NCBI GenBank assembly: GCA_963662155.1
Contig: OY759273.1
Span: 25,068,373-25,132,372, forward strand
Source: Lamellibrachia columna
Lineage: Eukaryota > Annelida > Polychaeta > Sabellida > Siboglinidae
DNA length: 64,000 bases
Reading direction: 5' to 3'
Shown here: positions 10,448 to 22,715 of the stretch, piece by piece
Numbering within the stretch: position 1 is the stretch's first letter
Layout: each line of letters opens with the position of its first letter
Made by a program: the position numbers and the translations under genes
The notes under the pieces: model-generated
Told to the model about the DNA's origin: nothing
The model's input: only the letters and a program-made list of their open reading frames with translations
The model's database searches: none

Positions 10448-12255
10448 TTCTAATAAATCAGTATTTGCGCTGAGTAGTAATGGCTTATGTTTTGGTAACC
10501 AGATTGATTTGTTTAATGTTTTTATTTATACTTTCACTGTACATCCTTCTTGTCAAAGGATATTTGATTTTTATGAGCATGCTGTAGTCAAGAAAAGTAC
10601 GTCGTTTATATAAGTACAACCATATGGTAAAATGCATATTACTCAAACAGAGATACATATGAGAGATTGATTTTGTAAATATTTAGCAAATATTATATTT
10701 AAATAATGTTTTTTCTCATCAGCAATTTATACACTGCTTATAAAAATGTTGACCATATTATTGGATTTATTAAACATAACTTTGTTTTACCAAACTAAAG
10801 GTGCTTTTCCTCTTTTTTTACTGATGTTAATGGGTTAGGTTCAGGTAAAATATTGTCGAGTCACTCTTTCTGTTTTTTCTTTCTATACTTTTCTATCGGC
10901 TGCCCCCTCTCCATCTTTCATCTTCCCCCGATCTTCTCATATCCCACCGCACGCAATCCTTCGATCTTAGCTGTTCGTTCCCCTTTTCTTGCATCCTTGA
11001 TGTTTTTTCACCTTTCTCTTCCACTCTCTTTACTAGTATGTCTGCATCCATCCTTACCATGTGGCCTACCCATTTCACCTTGCTTCTCACCAATCTTCCT
11101 GTTGAACTGTTTTGTTGCATCACTTATTTCCTCAGGTCGTTCATCCTTCTTTCGTCAACCCTCTTTGTTCGTGTTATTCGACAAAACCAGAACCAACTTT
11201 CAGCTGCTGTTGTTCTGTCGACGCCACTGTCTCCAGATACAGATTAAGGCATGCTTGTGTAACACAAGCTCTCAGGACTTTCCTTTTCAGCTTTTTCAAA
11301 ATGTTTCTGTCCAACATGACTCCCTCTACCTTTCCCCAAGCATTCGCTCCCTGTTGTAACCGGCATCGCATTTCTACCTCTGAATGCTCATCCTCATTAA
11401 CCATTCCTCCAAGTTACACAAAGCCATCCACTTGGTTGAACTCCTTATCATTGAAACTAATGTTCAAGTCCTCTATCTGATGTCAAACCCGCATCTCTTC
11501 TGTCTTCTCCTGCCTCATTATCGGTCCTTCCTTCTTGAACACACCCTTCCATTGCTCCAACACTTCCTGTAGTTCTTGTTTTTTGTCTGCTATCATGGCC
11601 AGATCGTTTGCATACATCCCCTTCCTGAGAACATCCTTCATGCTGATCTTCCTGCTGATTAGTGCCACCACCATGATAAAGAGTAAAGGGTCATTTCCTT
11701 GCCTCTAACCGATGTTAACTTTGAACTCTTCCGACAACCCATATCCAACCACAACTCTTGTTTTTGTTCTCAGGAACATGACAGTTCTGGGTGTTGCACG
11801 CCATGACACAGAACTGACTAAATACAACAAACTCAGTACAAAGTCAGACTCCCAGATAAGTACAAAAGGTGTTGGAATGAACAGGTCAGCAAGGGAGTGA
11901 ACTGTTAAGCACGTTGAACAATCCCAAGTAGTGGATACAGTGCTGTGTAAACATAAACATGCCTTTACTTTAGATCTTTTTACAGGTGCTGCGGCAGCCA
12001 GGAACAATTTTGGTGGACCGAGAGTGAACAATATCAAGGTTCACTTCAATCGGATCGCGCTTGCCTATCCCCGCTTTGTGTGTTGGTACAGGTTGGTGTC
12101 ATAAGTAGACATAACCGCCTTGGAAGCAGGCCATTCATGGTGCTCTTGCAAATTCATTGGATTATGAGTGAAACAGACATTGCAAAAACTGTAATAATAA
12201 ATTGTGGGGTAGGGGAGAAAGTCACATTAGATTGAGAAACTAACTTTTACAGTTG
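10448..12255. repeat. Array 1 unit 4 (1808 bp)
   Basis: It has one copy of the 23-bp motif. The RT fossil is at 10908-11774. It carries a private haplotype at about 11822-11975 (CAAACTCAGTAC, CCAAGTAGTGG, TTTAGATC) that reappears in the unit at 31858. Confidence 0.95.
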
Positions 12256-14087
12256 TTCTAATAAATCAGTATTTGCACTTAGTAGTAATGGCTTATGTTT
12301 TGGTAACCAGATTGATTTGTTTAATGTTTTTATTTATACTTTCACTTTACATCGTTCTTGACAAAGGATATTTGATTTTTATGAGCATACTGTAGTCAAG
12401 ATGAGTACGTCGTTTATATGAGTACAACCATATTGTAAAATGCATAATGCTCAAACAGAGATACATATGAGAGATTGATTTTGTAAATATTTAGCAAATA
12501 TTCTATTGAAATAATGTTTTTTCTCATAAGCAATTTATACACTGCTTATGAAAATGTTGACCATATTATTGGATTTATTAAACATAAGTTTTTTTTAACC
12601 AAACTAACGGTGCTTTTCCTCTTTTTTCACTGATGTTCATGTGTTAGGTTCTGGTAAAATATTGTCGAGTCACTCTTTCTGTTTTTTCTTTCCATACTTT
12701 TCTAACGGCTGCCCCCTCTCCATCTTTCATCTTCCCCCTCTCCATCTTTCATCTTCCCCTGATCTTCTCAAATCCCACCTCACGCAGTCCTTCGATCTTA
12801 GCTGTTCATTCCCCTTTTCTTGCATCATTGATGTTTTTTCACCTTTCTCTTCCACTCTCTTTACTAGTATGTCTGCATCCATCCTTACCATGTGGCCTGC
12901 CCATTTCACCTTGCTTCTCACCAATCTTCCTGTTGAACTGTTTTGTTGCATCACATATTTCCTCAGGTCGTTCATCCTTCTTTCGTCAACCCTCTTTGTT
13001 CGTGTTATTCGACAAAACCAGAACCAACCTTGCAACTGCTGTTGTTCTGTCAACGCCACTGTCTCCAGTTACAGATTAAGGCATGCTTGTGTAACACATG
13101 CTCTAAGGACTTTCCTTTTCAGCTTTTTCAAAATGTTTCTGTCCAACATGACTCCCTCTACCTTTTCCCGAGCATTCGCTCCCTGTTGTATCCGGCATCG
13201 CATTTCTACCTCTGAATGCTCATCCTCATTAACCATTCCTCCAAGTTACACAAAGCCATCCACTTGGTTGAACTCCTTATCATCCAAACTAATGTTCAAG
13301 TCCTCTCTCTGATGTCAAACCCACATCTCTTCTGTCTTCTCCCGGCTCATTATCGGTCCGTGCTTCTTGAACACACCCTTCCATTCCTCCAACACTTCCT
13401 GTAGTTCTTGTTTTTTGTCTGCTATCATGGCCAGATCGTTTGCATACATCCCCTTCCTGAGATCATCCTTCATGCTGATCTTCCTGCTGATTAGTGCCAC
13501 CACCATGATACAGAGTAAAGGGTTATTTCCTTGCCTCTAACCGATGTTAACTTTAAACTCTTCCGACAACCCACATCCAACCACAACTCTTCTTTTTGTT
13601 CTCAGGAACATGACAGTTCTGGGTGTTGCACGCCATGACACAGAACTGACTAAATACAACCAACTCATTACAAAGTCTGACTCCCAGATAAGTACAAAAT
13701 GTGTTGGAATGAACAGGTCAGCCAGGGAGTGAACTGTTAAGCACGTTGAACAATCCCAATGAGTGGATACAGTGCTGTGTAAACATAAACATGCCTTTAC
13801 TTTAGGTCTTTTTACAGGTGCTGCGGCAGCCAGGAACAATTTTGGTGGACCGAGAGTGAACAATATCAAGGGTCACTTCTATCGGATCGGGCTTGCCTAT
13901 CCCCACTTTGTGTGTTGGTACAGGTTGGTGTCATAAGTAGACATAACCGCCTTGGAAGCAGGCCATTTATGGTGCTCTTGCAAATTCATTGGATTATGAG
14001 TGAAACATACATTGCAAAAACTGTAACAATGAATTGTGGGGGAGGGGAGAATGTCACATTAGATTGAGAAACTAACTTTTACAGTTG
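12256..14087. repeat. Array 1 unit 5 (1832 bp)
   Basis: The RT fossil is at 12720-13606. Diagnostic variants in its left half (CTTTACATCG, TTGACAAAGG, GTGTTAGGTTCTG) recur in the left half of the unit at 50109. Confidence 0.95.
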
Positions 14088-15386
14088 TTCTAATAAATCA
14101 GTATTTGCGCTGAGTAGTAATGGCTTATGTTTTGGTAACCAGATTGATTTGTTTAATGTTTTTATTTATACTTTCACTGTACATCCTTCTTGTCAAAGAA
14201 TATTTGATTTTTATGAGCATGCTTTAGTCAAGAAGAGTACGTCGTTTATATGAGTACAACGATATGGTAAAATGCATATTGCTCAAACAGAGATACATAT
14301 GAGAGATTGATTTTGTAAATATTTAGCAAATATTCTATTGAAATAATGTTTTTCCTCATAAGAAATTTATACAGTGCTTATGAAAATGTTGACCATATTA
14401 TTGGATTTATTAAACATAACTTTTTTTTACCAAACTATCGGTGCTTTTCCTCTTTTTTCACTGATGTTCATGGGTTAGGTTTAGGTAAAATATTGTCGAG
14501 TCACTCTTTCTGTTTTTTCTTTCCATACTTTTCTATCGGCTGCCCCCTCTCCATCTTTCATCTTCCCCCTCTCCATCTTTCATCTTTCCCTGATCTTCTC
14601 AAATCCCACCTCACGCAGTCCTTCGATCTTAGCTGTTCATTCCCCTTTTCTTGCATCCTTGATGTTTTTTCACCTTTCCCTTCCACGCTCTTTACTAGTT
14701 TATCTGTATCCATCCTTACAATGTGGCCTGCCCATTTCACCTTGCTTCTCACCAATCTTCCTGTTGAACTGTTTTGTTGCATCACATATTTCCTCAGGTC
14801 GTTCATCCTTCTTTCGTCAACCCTCTTTGTTCGTGTTATTCGACAAAACCAAAACCAACCTTGCAGCTGCTGTTGTTGTTCTGTCAACGCCACTGTCTCC
14901 AGATACAGATTAAGGCATGCTTGTGTAACACATGCTCTAAGGAGTTTCCTTTTCAGCTTTTTCAAAATGTTCCTGTCCAACATGACTCCCTCTACCTTTC
15001 CCCGAGCATTCGCTCCCTGTTGTATCCGGCATCGCATTTCTACCTCTGAATGCTCATCCTCATTAACCATTCCTCCAAGTTACACAAAGCCATCCACTTG
15101 GTTGAACTCCTTATCATCCAAAGTAATGTTCAAGTCCTCTCTCTGATGTCAAACCCACATCTCTTCTGTCTTCTCCCGGCTCATTATCGGTCCGTGCTTC
15201 TTGAACACCCTCTTCCATTCCTCCAACACTTCCTGTAGTTCTTGTTTTTTGTCTGCATACATCCCCTTCCTGAGAACATCCTTCATGCTGATCTTCCTGC
15301 TGATTAGTGCCACCACCATGATAAAGAATAATGGGTCACTTCCTTGCCTCTAATCGATGTTAACTGGAAACTCTTCCGACAACCCA
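14088..15386. repeat. Array 1 unit 6, truncated (1299 bp)
   Basis: This is the last unit before segment B. It ends within the RT at TTCCGACAACCCA, exactly where the unit at 50109 ends. It has a 21-bp in-frame deletion near 15255 removing the RT catalytic motif. Confidence 0.95.
14552..15386 (-). pseudogene. RTE-like RT fossil with catalytic motif deleted (array 1 unit 6)
   Basis: The glutamine-run frameshift of other units is absent here. One open frame of 170 codons (14558-15070, minus) runs from NEDEHSEVEM through KVKWAGHIVRMD to the SGKDERWRGG end. A 21-bp in-frame deletion near 15255 joins MYA directly to DKKQ and removes NDLAMIA. The left-hand truncation is set by the junction with segment B. 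Confidence 0.8.
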
Positions 15387-15779
15387 GATCAGATTCCACC
15401 AAAGCTTCCCAGGCCCGGAGACAGTGGTGGTCAACAAGGGCTCTCATCACGGCCACACAGTTGATATAAGCTGGTGTACTGACAGGACAGTAGTTGGTGT
15501 AATGCTGGTATCGAGATGAAAAAAGGCAGCCATATTTATTATCTTTATGATGACATAGAAAACAAAATAAAATATTTTAAAAATTTAATCCCCACCCCCG
15601 GGGGCCCATATGGACGGTTCCCCATTTGACCCTCCATGTTCGGCAGAAGGGGAATAGGACACAACAGACAGACCAACATAAACTTCTTGATATGTTAGAT
15701 ATAGTACACAGAATATGTGTATGCAGACATTGAAAACTAAAGCTGATTGAGTGTTGTTGTTTCTGCGTGCTACCTACAG

Positions 15780-15869
15780 ACATGCAGAAGTTCCCGCTGC
15801 GTATGAAGGAGAGATACCATAGTAGGGACTGTGTTACAGCCCTCAGTGTCTATCTCGCCCCCACAACGG
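15780..15869 (+). CDS. Candidate 90-nt exon, unrecognised (B copy 1)
   Basis: A good acceptor (TTCTGCGTGCTACCTACAG) and donor (GTGAGT) flank 90 nt. Only one of the three frames is open; it begins with ATG two bases in and gives MQKFPLRMKERYHSRD and then a short neutral stretch. The length is a multiple of three. The donor-proximal sequence is unchanged in copy 2. I do not recognise the family. Confidence 0.4.
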
Positions 15870-15990
15870 GTGAGTCTCCCTGCTTGCTACATTTGACTAG
15901 AATGTTAGAACTAAACGTTATGAATTCTGACTAATTCATAGCAACTACAATTATGACTAACGTCTCATTTAGATGTGTTGATTATATTTG

Positions 15991-16229
15991 TTACGCTAAT
16001 GTGCAAGTTGCTCCTTTGAAGCAGGGCTGTTTTGGTATTGTCCATTGCTCGACTGTTTTCAGCCCTGACTGGGAAATGTATTGAGATAGCCTACTGGACA
16101 ATTTCGGGAGCTGCGCAAATGATTCTGCAGCAACCAGAGTCAGTTGGACAGGGCCACAGCTCTTCAAAACGTTCTCTGTACACACCAATCCCATCACCAG
16201 GGTGATGTTTTCAACGAAGCATTGCGTCT
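15991..16229 (-). CDS. Candidate minus-strand terminal exon, unrecognised (B copy 1)
   Basis: A minus acceptor CCTACCAG (16230-16237) opens about 79 codons to a TAA. The peptide has hydrophobic and helical stretches (ITLVMGLVCTEN, KLSSRLSQYISQSG) but no motif I know. A plus-strand donor (GTAGGT at 16233) overlaps the same spot, so the strand is uncertain. Confidence 0.25.
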
Positions 16230-16536
16230 CTGGTAGGTCCAATTCTCAAGTATATTTCTTTGGAAAATATTCAAATATACCTGGAAAAGCTTTGTTTCAT
16301 GATGATGACCATGTCACATTTATGGGTTGATTTTTAGTGGGCCATCATTTACATATACTGTGACATCCAAAGTTCTATAAAATATACAAGTAAAAGCTTG
16401 GTTTTCTTTTCAAGTAATCCAAGTTGAAGCATTGATTATGATCATATCAGCTTTAGTTTGATATGACGCGGCTTACCAGTATCAGGGCCTTGAAATATTG
16501 AAAGTGAATCACTGTAGCTCACTGCTGTGTTTGCAG

Positions 16537-16692
16537 TGTGCTCTGAGTACAACTATGTACATTCGTGGAACATGACCTGATTCCTTGGCATGACCAGCAC
16601 ACAGCCCGGCTCAGTGGCCTTGGCATCATTCAAGTTTATCTCCATAGAGAGGGTGGAACGACACCTTCAGTATATCCACAGTAACAACTTTG
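16537..16692 (+). pseudogene. ABCC-type ABC transporter exon remnant (B copy 1)
   Basis: The 156-nt segment is bounded by GTGTTTGCAG and GTAAGT, both good splice sites. One frame contains HTARLSGLGIIQVYLHREG, resembling the cytoplasmic loop of the second membrane domain in MRP/ABCC exporters, where a run of the type SHITSSIQGL-TI-AY precedes the next helix. This frame has TGA near its start and TAA near its end. Another frame gives SVALASFKFISIERVERHLQYI, reminiscent of the later LAS-x-F-SVERI segment. Two frames matching nearby parts of one family may reflect a frameshifted exon or chance. Confidence 0.35.
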
Positions 16693-16976
16693 GTAAGTCA
16701 GGATCTAGAATTTGACAGGATCTAGAATTACAAGAATTATATATTTCAGTAAATTAGATTATATATTAAGATACGTAATAACTTTTTTTATTGGAAAACT
16801 GGACACCCCCTTTTTTGTGGATCCGATCAGTTGTACTTAGTTGCTTAGTAGCTTTTTACAGCACTCACAACTGTCAGAAGGTACTAGAAACAGCGGTCGC
16901 CAAAAACTTAGTCATAGTAAAGACATAGTAAAGGGAAACTTGCAGAAAATAAAATATAGACGCCAAACAGTTGTAC

Positions 16977-17195
16977 TTAGTTTCCGATGAAAGACCAATC
17001 TGGAGAGGACTTATTGCGAACTAGGTGAGCAGTCATAGTCGCAACCACAGCTGACAGCGAGAGAGAGGCAATATGCATTTTACTACATTTAACAGCCAGT
17101 GCATCCTTTCTCCGTTCTCTCAAATCTGTTTGCCTGTCAGGGAAATTCTTCAATATTAACTTACTAGTACAACCATTCTCAATTCTTTTAGACAA
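16977..17195 (-). other. 72-codon minus open frame, unrecognised (B copy 1)
   Basis: A basic N-terminal half (RQTDLRERRKDALAVK) is followed by a neutral half ending FIGN. There is no splice context or known motif. It is kept in copy 2 (52998-53216) with one change, as expected from recent duplication alone. Confidence 0.15.
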
Positions 17196-17455
17196 ATGGT
17201 CGTTTATTACAAGGAAATGCTTCTAAATGAACTGCCAAAGCATCGTTCTTTGTTCTGGAAAATAGATTGTTTTAAATGGTCAAGCAACTTTCTGTCAGTT
17301 AAAAAAAAAATTCTAAATTAAGTTATTTTGTAATTTCTGTAAAATATTATAATGATCAAATTACAACACTGACTGATATGTATTGCCTGTATAGACTTGA
17401 TGTCATCATTCCATGTGCCACCATCAAACCTCAGTCACAAAAGTCAGTACACAAC

Positions 17456-17581
17456 ATGACTACATCAGACACAGAGCCTTTCGATAACACAACAATTGAC
17501 GTACCAGCAGTAAAGACGTCACGACAGGACGGCGTCGGTGTCACCTGGGACAAACCACACAAGGATGAGAACATCGGCAGC
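17456..17581 (+). CDS. Candidate exon ending at GTAAGC (B copy 1)
   Basis: An ATG opens a polar, acidic stretch (MTTSDTEPFDNTTIDVP, then VKTSRQDGVGVTWDKPHKD) that ends at a GTAAGC donor at 17582. The composition is that of a cytoplasmic or disordered N-terminus. Base composition is less AT-rich than the flanks. The family is not recognised. Confidence 0.35.
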
Positions 17582-17621
17582 GTAAGCTCTTGGCTCATGC
17601 TGATTATTGCACTCACAGCCA

Positions 17622-17996
17622 AGTCAGTCTTTACGCAGACATTACAGCTTACTTGAAGTGTAAAGTGATTGTTGTACTCACAGCCCAGTCAGTCTTTACA
17701 CAGATATTACAGCTTACTTGAAGTGTAAAGTGATTATTGTACTCACAGACAAGTCAGTCTTTATTCCGACATTACAGCCGACTCGAATTGAAAAATTATT
17801 CTTCCACTCACATACCAGTGAGTCTTTATATAGGCCATACAACTGACTCAAAGTGTCAAATAATTATTGCACTCACATACCAGTGAGTCTCTATACAGAT
17901 ATAACAGCTGACTTGTAGTGTAAAGTGATTTTTGCACTCGCAACCCGGTTAGTCTTTCACGGACATTACAGCTTACTAGAAGTGTAAAGAGCTCTC
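17622..17996. repeat. 65-bp minisatellite at B1/A2 macro-repeat junction
   Basis: Six monomers begin near 17622, 17687, 17752, 17817, 17882 and 17949, a spacing of 65-67 bp. The block starts right after a candidate exon's splice donor (17582) and ends before the first open frames of segment A. It marks the joint between consecutive macro-units. Confidence 0.85.
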
Positions 17997-18438
17997 TTGC
18001 TCTTGCACTAAAAACACGCGGGAAGGAGTTGTAGACAGAACTGCCCCAGGTATATGGGTAGCTGTCTTGCCCCAGGGGGCACCAAGATGGCTTTTTGGGG
18101 TATTTTTACTGCTGCAAATGTTGATCCTTTTATGGTCGTCGGCACACTGCTTCAAATGTTCATCCTATCATTCCACTAGTATTCAACAGATGTGTAATAT
18201 AGATGTAATGTTTGGTCGAATTATATATATTTTTGGAATGGAACCATTGGTTGATTCAGACAGAAAAGGAAGCATTTAAGTAGACAGGTTTTCTTACACC
18301 TATGTGTAACAAGATATTTGTAAAAAAAATGTGTAACATATTCACATGGCCTGCATTAAAAGAAACTAGAAAATTTGACCCATTCATTTATTGGCTTTTG
18401 GGATGATGAAATGACGACATCTGTTAATATCATTGCAG

Positions 18439-18546
18439 ACACAATGGGTCAGCTCTTTACTCCATCTCTCGTGAGTAGTACGTCACCACGAAGAAGTGAG
18501 TTGGTTGTTGTGCATCAATCAGCTGAGATTTTCCCAGAAGCATATG
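18439..18546 (+). pseudogene. Candidate small exon, A copy 2
   Basis: The donor GTAAGT follows at 18547. A 2-bp deletion near 18368, relative to the other copies, breaks the upstream open frame. Only a product starting at the internal acceptor would keep the reading frame. The function is not recognised. Confidence 0.2.
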
Positions 18547-18930
18547 GTAAGTGAGCAAGGAATATATATTTAGACTGAATTAATATTACACCATTAATTA
18601 TTTCAATACTATGCGGGAAAGTTCATTTTGGCAAAAGTGTACCCTGTACGTGAAAACGCCCACATACAAATGTATTTATTATTACCTTTGTTAAATTTAA
18701 TTTATATAAATGTTATAACTTATTGTATTATTAAAAAAAATACCGTTGCAGTTGACGGTCCAACATAATGAAGATATTGCCATATGGTTTCTCCTGGAAG
18801 TGTTTAAGGACAATCAATGCAGACTGTTCTGGCGACACAGCAAATGATCAAGTGTTGACTGAATTAATACCATTCAGTGAACCATGTGTAGGTGTTAAAT
18901 CTGTTATTGACCAGACTTGAGCGGATCTAC

Positions 18931-19596
18931 ACACTGGGTAGTGGGTCCAGGAAGTGTATGGAAGGAGACCATTTTCTTGCTGAAGCTATCTGCCGCATTT
19001 GATACCATTGGTCACAGGACAACTTATTAAAAGTGTGTCAATGTAGTGTGGCATATCTGGAACAGAGCTGGTTCTCATAATATGTAACTGATAGATGCAA
19101 AAGAATGAAGATAGCGAATTGTTTCTCAGCTACGCTCCCTACTTCACGTAATGTTCCTCAGGGTGTTTCACTCTCTACGCTACTCTACTTGGCTCAGTTA
19201 TCCAACGTCACAACTTGGATCACCAAGTGTATGCTAATAAATCACAGACCTATGCTATTTTGGCTACATGAGATACAAATCACTTCCAAAACTAGCTCAG
19301 GGATTGTCTCCACAAAATCTTCCATTGGATGACAGATACCACATTAAAGTTAAATGCAAGTAAATCCGAGTTAGTTATTATTGGTGGGGTAAATTTTGCA
19401 TGTCTATTTGAATCGATTAGGTGCGCACAATATGTTGCAAGACGTTTCCTTATGTGTCAGACTTTAGATTGCATGTAGAGAAGCACAGTAAAATCAAAAC
19501 GTGTGGAAAGCATTAGCTTAACAGTGTCGCCTGGCTTTTCTTCGATGAGAACAAATTTGCATGTTTGCTGGAGTGCCATAAAACACTAATATTATA
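18931..19596 (+). pseudogene. CR1/jockey-like LINE RT fossil (A copy 2)
   Basis: It has the same blocks and the same disabling changes as copy 1, so it was dead before the macro-duplication. It adds private substitutions (for example FRL to FWL in the motif C region). Confidence 0.7.
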
Positions 19597-20282
19597 TAGC
19601 CTTTTTGTTTAGGGAGTGACGTAGAGTGATATAATGAAAGCATTGATTTACTAAAATGCAAGGAAGGACATCAACGTAATAATTTACATGTAATTGATTA
19701 CGGATTGACAGACGTTTGCTACGATGACAATAAAACTGGTGCCGATTGACCAACTAATGCGAATCGAGAATAATAACCTGAATCTGAATATGTAATGATC
19801 GATGTACTTTTGTTTAAAAAATAAGAGTCCAATGACGTGAGTGACACTTAGCATTATCTGCTATTTGGTTGCACCTCCTATCGGTCGCTGGAGAGACCAA
19901 TCCACAGTCACCGGGTCTCTTATGGTTACATATCGAGCAGCTCTCAGGGGAGAGATTTGTCGGCCCCCAGACCTTCCTGTAGTTCTCCAGCCAAACTACT
20001 GACAATCCCTATATGTTGAGCTTGTAACCTCCTATGACAACACGACAACCCGTTTATATAGTAGGTAAACCTATTTAGCTGAATTTGTGGTGTGAACTCT
20101 TGAAACAGGTTAACTTTACATTTAACTGATATAACAACTACTAATTAAACAATTTAGTTAATTAGAATGTTTCTTATATGGCATAGTTCATGTTGTAATG
20201 CTGCAAAGTGTATAACATGCATAAATAATATTACAAGTCTATGTTATTGATATTGAATTATGCAGATCTAGTGGTGAAATTA

Positions 20283-20318
20283 TGCGCATGCGCCGGAAAT
20301 GATCACTCTAAGATGGCG
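20283..20318 (+). promoter_or_regulatory. NRF-1/ETS/YY1 promoter-like cluster (A copy 2)
   Basis: All three sites are kept unchanged and at the same spacing as in copy 1: NRF-1 at 20283-20293, ETS at 20293-20300 and YY1 at 20310-20318. Confidence 0.55.
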
Positions 20319-21012
20319 TCTACTAGAACGTTGGCCGTGTAATTGATATCAACAACCCTACAAAACCCTGTCTTAGGAATACAACACACTCCAAGTGGAA
20401 AAGGTTTATTATATTGGCAATAGTATCATCGAACAGTTGTGATAACTGGTATGTTTGTTTATTATCTATGCATCTAGCAATTCCCACCGCCGTTACTTTG
20501 TTAACTGTTACGTTAGCTAACAATAAGCCAAAACGCATAGAAAGTGTCTCGTCTCCTTGCCAGCAACAGTCTAGCCAAATTTTCGTGCGACTAATACACA
20601 GTCATGAGTTGCATCAGAAGCAGAAAAACATAGTTGTCACTAATAAGTAATCTGTCCCAATACATTAATCAAAACTCCATATGAAATGATCAATCGTTTG
20701 TAGAATGAATAAAATATGTATCAGAATTAAAACCATATCAAATATGTGTACTCCGTAGTATAGATATTATTTATCTACAAAGCCAAACAATGTTTATACA
20801 CAAACCTTCCGCATTCTGGTAGGTCACAAAGTCCCTGTTTATAATGCTCCTTTTGTTAGTAGCTGTCTCGAATCATCTCTTTCTTCACCAATTTCGTCCG
20901 ACTGGCTGTCAACGCAATGCATTTCTACCTATCTAGATGAGATCAGCTTTTACAGAGAACACCACAGGAAGCACGCAGCGTGTGCTATTGATATACAACG
21001 TATGTTGAAGCA

Positions 21013-21136
21013 GATAACATGCACTCCAACACGGATGTAGCTCACGAAATGCTATCTTGCACACTCCTCCATATTTCTCCAATTGATCATTCTTCGGTCA
21101 TGGTAGGCCGTACACCGTATACCAATTTTTGGAAGA
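21013..21136 (+). pseudogene. Possible Ty3/gypsy integrase remnant (A copy 2)
   Basis: Its sequence is identical in the matching stretch to copy 1; the same reservations apply. Confidence 0.25.
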
Positions 21137-21828
21137 AGAATCACCAACTTCGCATGGATTGCTATATAAGACACGCTAAATGCAAGAACTCCCCGCATGC
21201 TGGCTGGTAAACAGGAATGAACCATTGTGGTCTGTTGTCTGTGCTGGCGGAAGTAATCAACGAACTACGACACGCATTGTCCATGCGCTCGGACGGCGTT
21301 GTCCTGTTTGCATAACATAATATATTGCAGCACCACGCCTTGACACCTGTCAACGCCCTGAATGATTTTGTAATCCTCACTTAGAAGCGCAATTTCTATG
21401 TCGCAATTATTCTGGTATCCTAATTGTATCGACACATGCGTGTTGTTCTATTGAGGATACGTAATCGTTCTGTTTACAGCAATTTTCTCAACATGGTTAC
21501 ACCAAAAAATAATAGTACGCATCAGTTAGTGTACGTTCAGTGTTCAAAGTGTTTTACACTTCACCCCTAGCACACCTGTTCATTCCAACTCCATCTCGAC
21601 TTCTCTGGGAAGCACTCAGTCATGCTGCAGTTACTGCTCGAAGACCATTCGTACGTATAATCACCACTGCATATAGCCAGATACTCATTCATACAAACGA
21701 ATGAGCTGTGGCAACGTTCGGTGAAACAAATTGCCAAAGCTTCGAAACGGCAGCAAGACGGTTGAAGCTAGGGTTTTCACGACTGGGAGCCTGACGTTCT
21801 ATCTGGAACGTTGTCACGCCCCATTCGA

Positions 21829-21877
21829 TGGGAGAGAAGGAGAAGGGTCAGAGAAGAAGCGAGGAAGGGAGAGGAGG
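21829..21877. repeat. Purine-rich tract, A copy 2
   Basis: This tract is identical to that of copy 1. Confidence 0.6.
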
Positions 21878-22338
21878 CAGCGCGGTAGGGAGATATGCCG
21901 TTTGTTTGTTAATGCAGACATGTACAAGTGTTTAGCAATATTTAATATGGCCATGGTTCGCACCACGCTGTAGCTTACTCATGCGCGCATCGTACTGCTA
22001 ACACTAGTACGAAAAGTAAAATAATAAACCGCGCAAAAACAAATGTTGCAACATAGGCCTCTATAGCTCAATGCGCATACCAGCTCATATCACGGCATGT
22101 GGCTTTTATTAAACGTCGGCAGGGAAGCGTGTCTGCGTATCAGTGTTTGTTACACATGTGTATCCTGGTACAAAGTCAACACTTGTGTCGCACGCGGTGT
22201 CTTTGATGGGGAGCGTTGAATGCTATATCAAAGATGATTGATTGTTTGCTATAATGTTTACATCATCTAACGTGTGTCCTGGAACGAAACTAGCATTGGT
22301 ATCGCATCAAAGAGACGTCGGAGTCGTGCAGCAGTGCT

Positions 22339-22627
22339 TCACTTGACCTGGATGGAGGCAGAGTCTTGTAAGAGCAGTTGCTGTAGACGTGGGCGAATGG
22401 ATGAAGATTGGGTGACGTCGAGCAAGACAAATATGTATTTGGGCAGCGGTTTGATGCTGCCGAGCGCCGTCGTCATGAGTTCGCTGTCGTCGATGAACTG
22501 TCGCATCAAACATACGACCACATTGTCGCCGTTGTCGAAGCCTCCTATTTTCGAGGCGCCGACGTCGTCGCGATCACCGACGTAGAGACGCAATCCCCAC
22601 TCGTCTTCGACGTGTTTCAACAGTTGA
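22339..22627 (-). CDS. TIR-domain coding exon, C-terminal (A copy 2)
   Basis: The predicted peptide is identical to copy 1 over the whole exon and has the same acceptor and stop. As in copy 1, the array starts about 90 bp to the right, leaving no visible exon for box 1 nearby. Confidence 0.6.
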
Positions 22628-22715
22628 CTGCAAACTTAGCGCGAGATTATCGCGAAGCCGCCCTGGCAATAGACAAAGTTAGCGGCGTGTTGGATTTACA
22701 GTGAGCTCACAGTTG

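Larger units (their letters stand above)
4980..15386. repeat. Tandem array 1 of the 1.83 kb LINE-derived unit
   Basis: Five full units and one truncated unit lie head to tail. Unit starts are recognised by TTCTAATWAATCAGTATTTG. Units differ from each other by a few per cent by eye. The array ends inside the RT where segment B begins. Both ends match array 2. Confidence 0.95.
15387..17621. repeat. Segment B, copy 1
   Basis: It recurs at 51408-53648 at about 99 per cent identity by eye. Between the candidate exons listed separately, 16240-16536 and 16700-16976 and 17200-17377 are AT-rich and hold nothing I recognise. CAGTTGTACTTAGTT occurs twice (near 16849 and 16969). Confidence 0.9.
17752..22708. 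repeat. Segment A, copy 2 (macro-repeat)
   Basis: It is collinear with copy 1 over its whole length. It has a private 2-bp deletion near 18368 that shifts the open frame leading into the candidate small exon. The intergenic parts 19798-20280, 20330-20820 and 21215-21828 hold nothing I can name. Confidence 0.9.

Noticed and set aside
14346..15146. Long plus-strand open frame (266 codons) and similar frames of 120-220 codons in other units
   Set aside because: They are antisense to the RT fossil. The peptides are rich in Ser, Leu and Cys and have no known domain. Their lengths vary with indels that the minus-strand RT explains.
17622..17996. Evenly spaced repeats considered as a CRISPR array
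   Set aside because: The whole 65-bp period is repeated with divergence, with no constant repeat and unique spacer. The context is eukaryotic.
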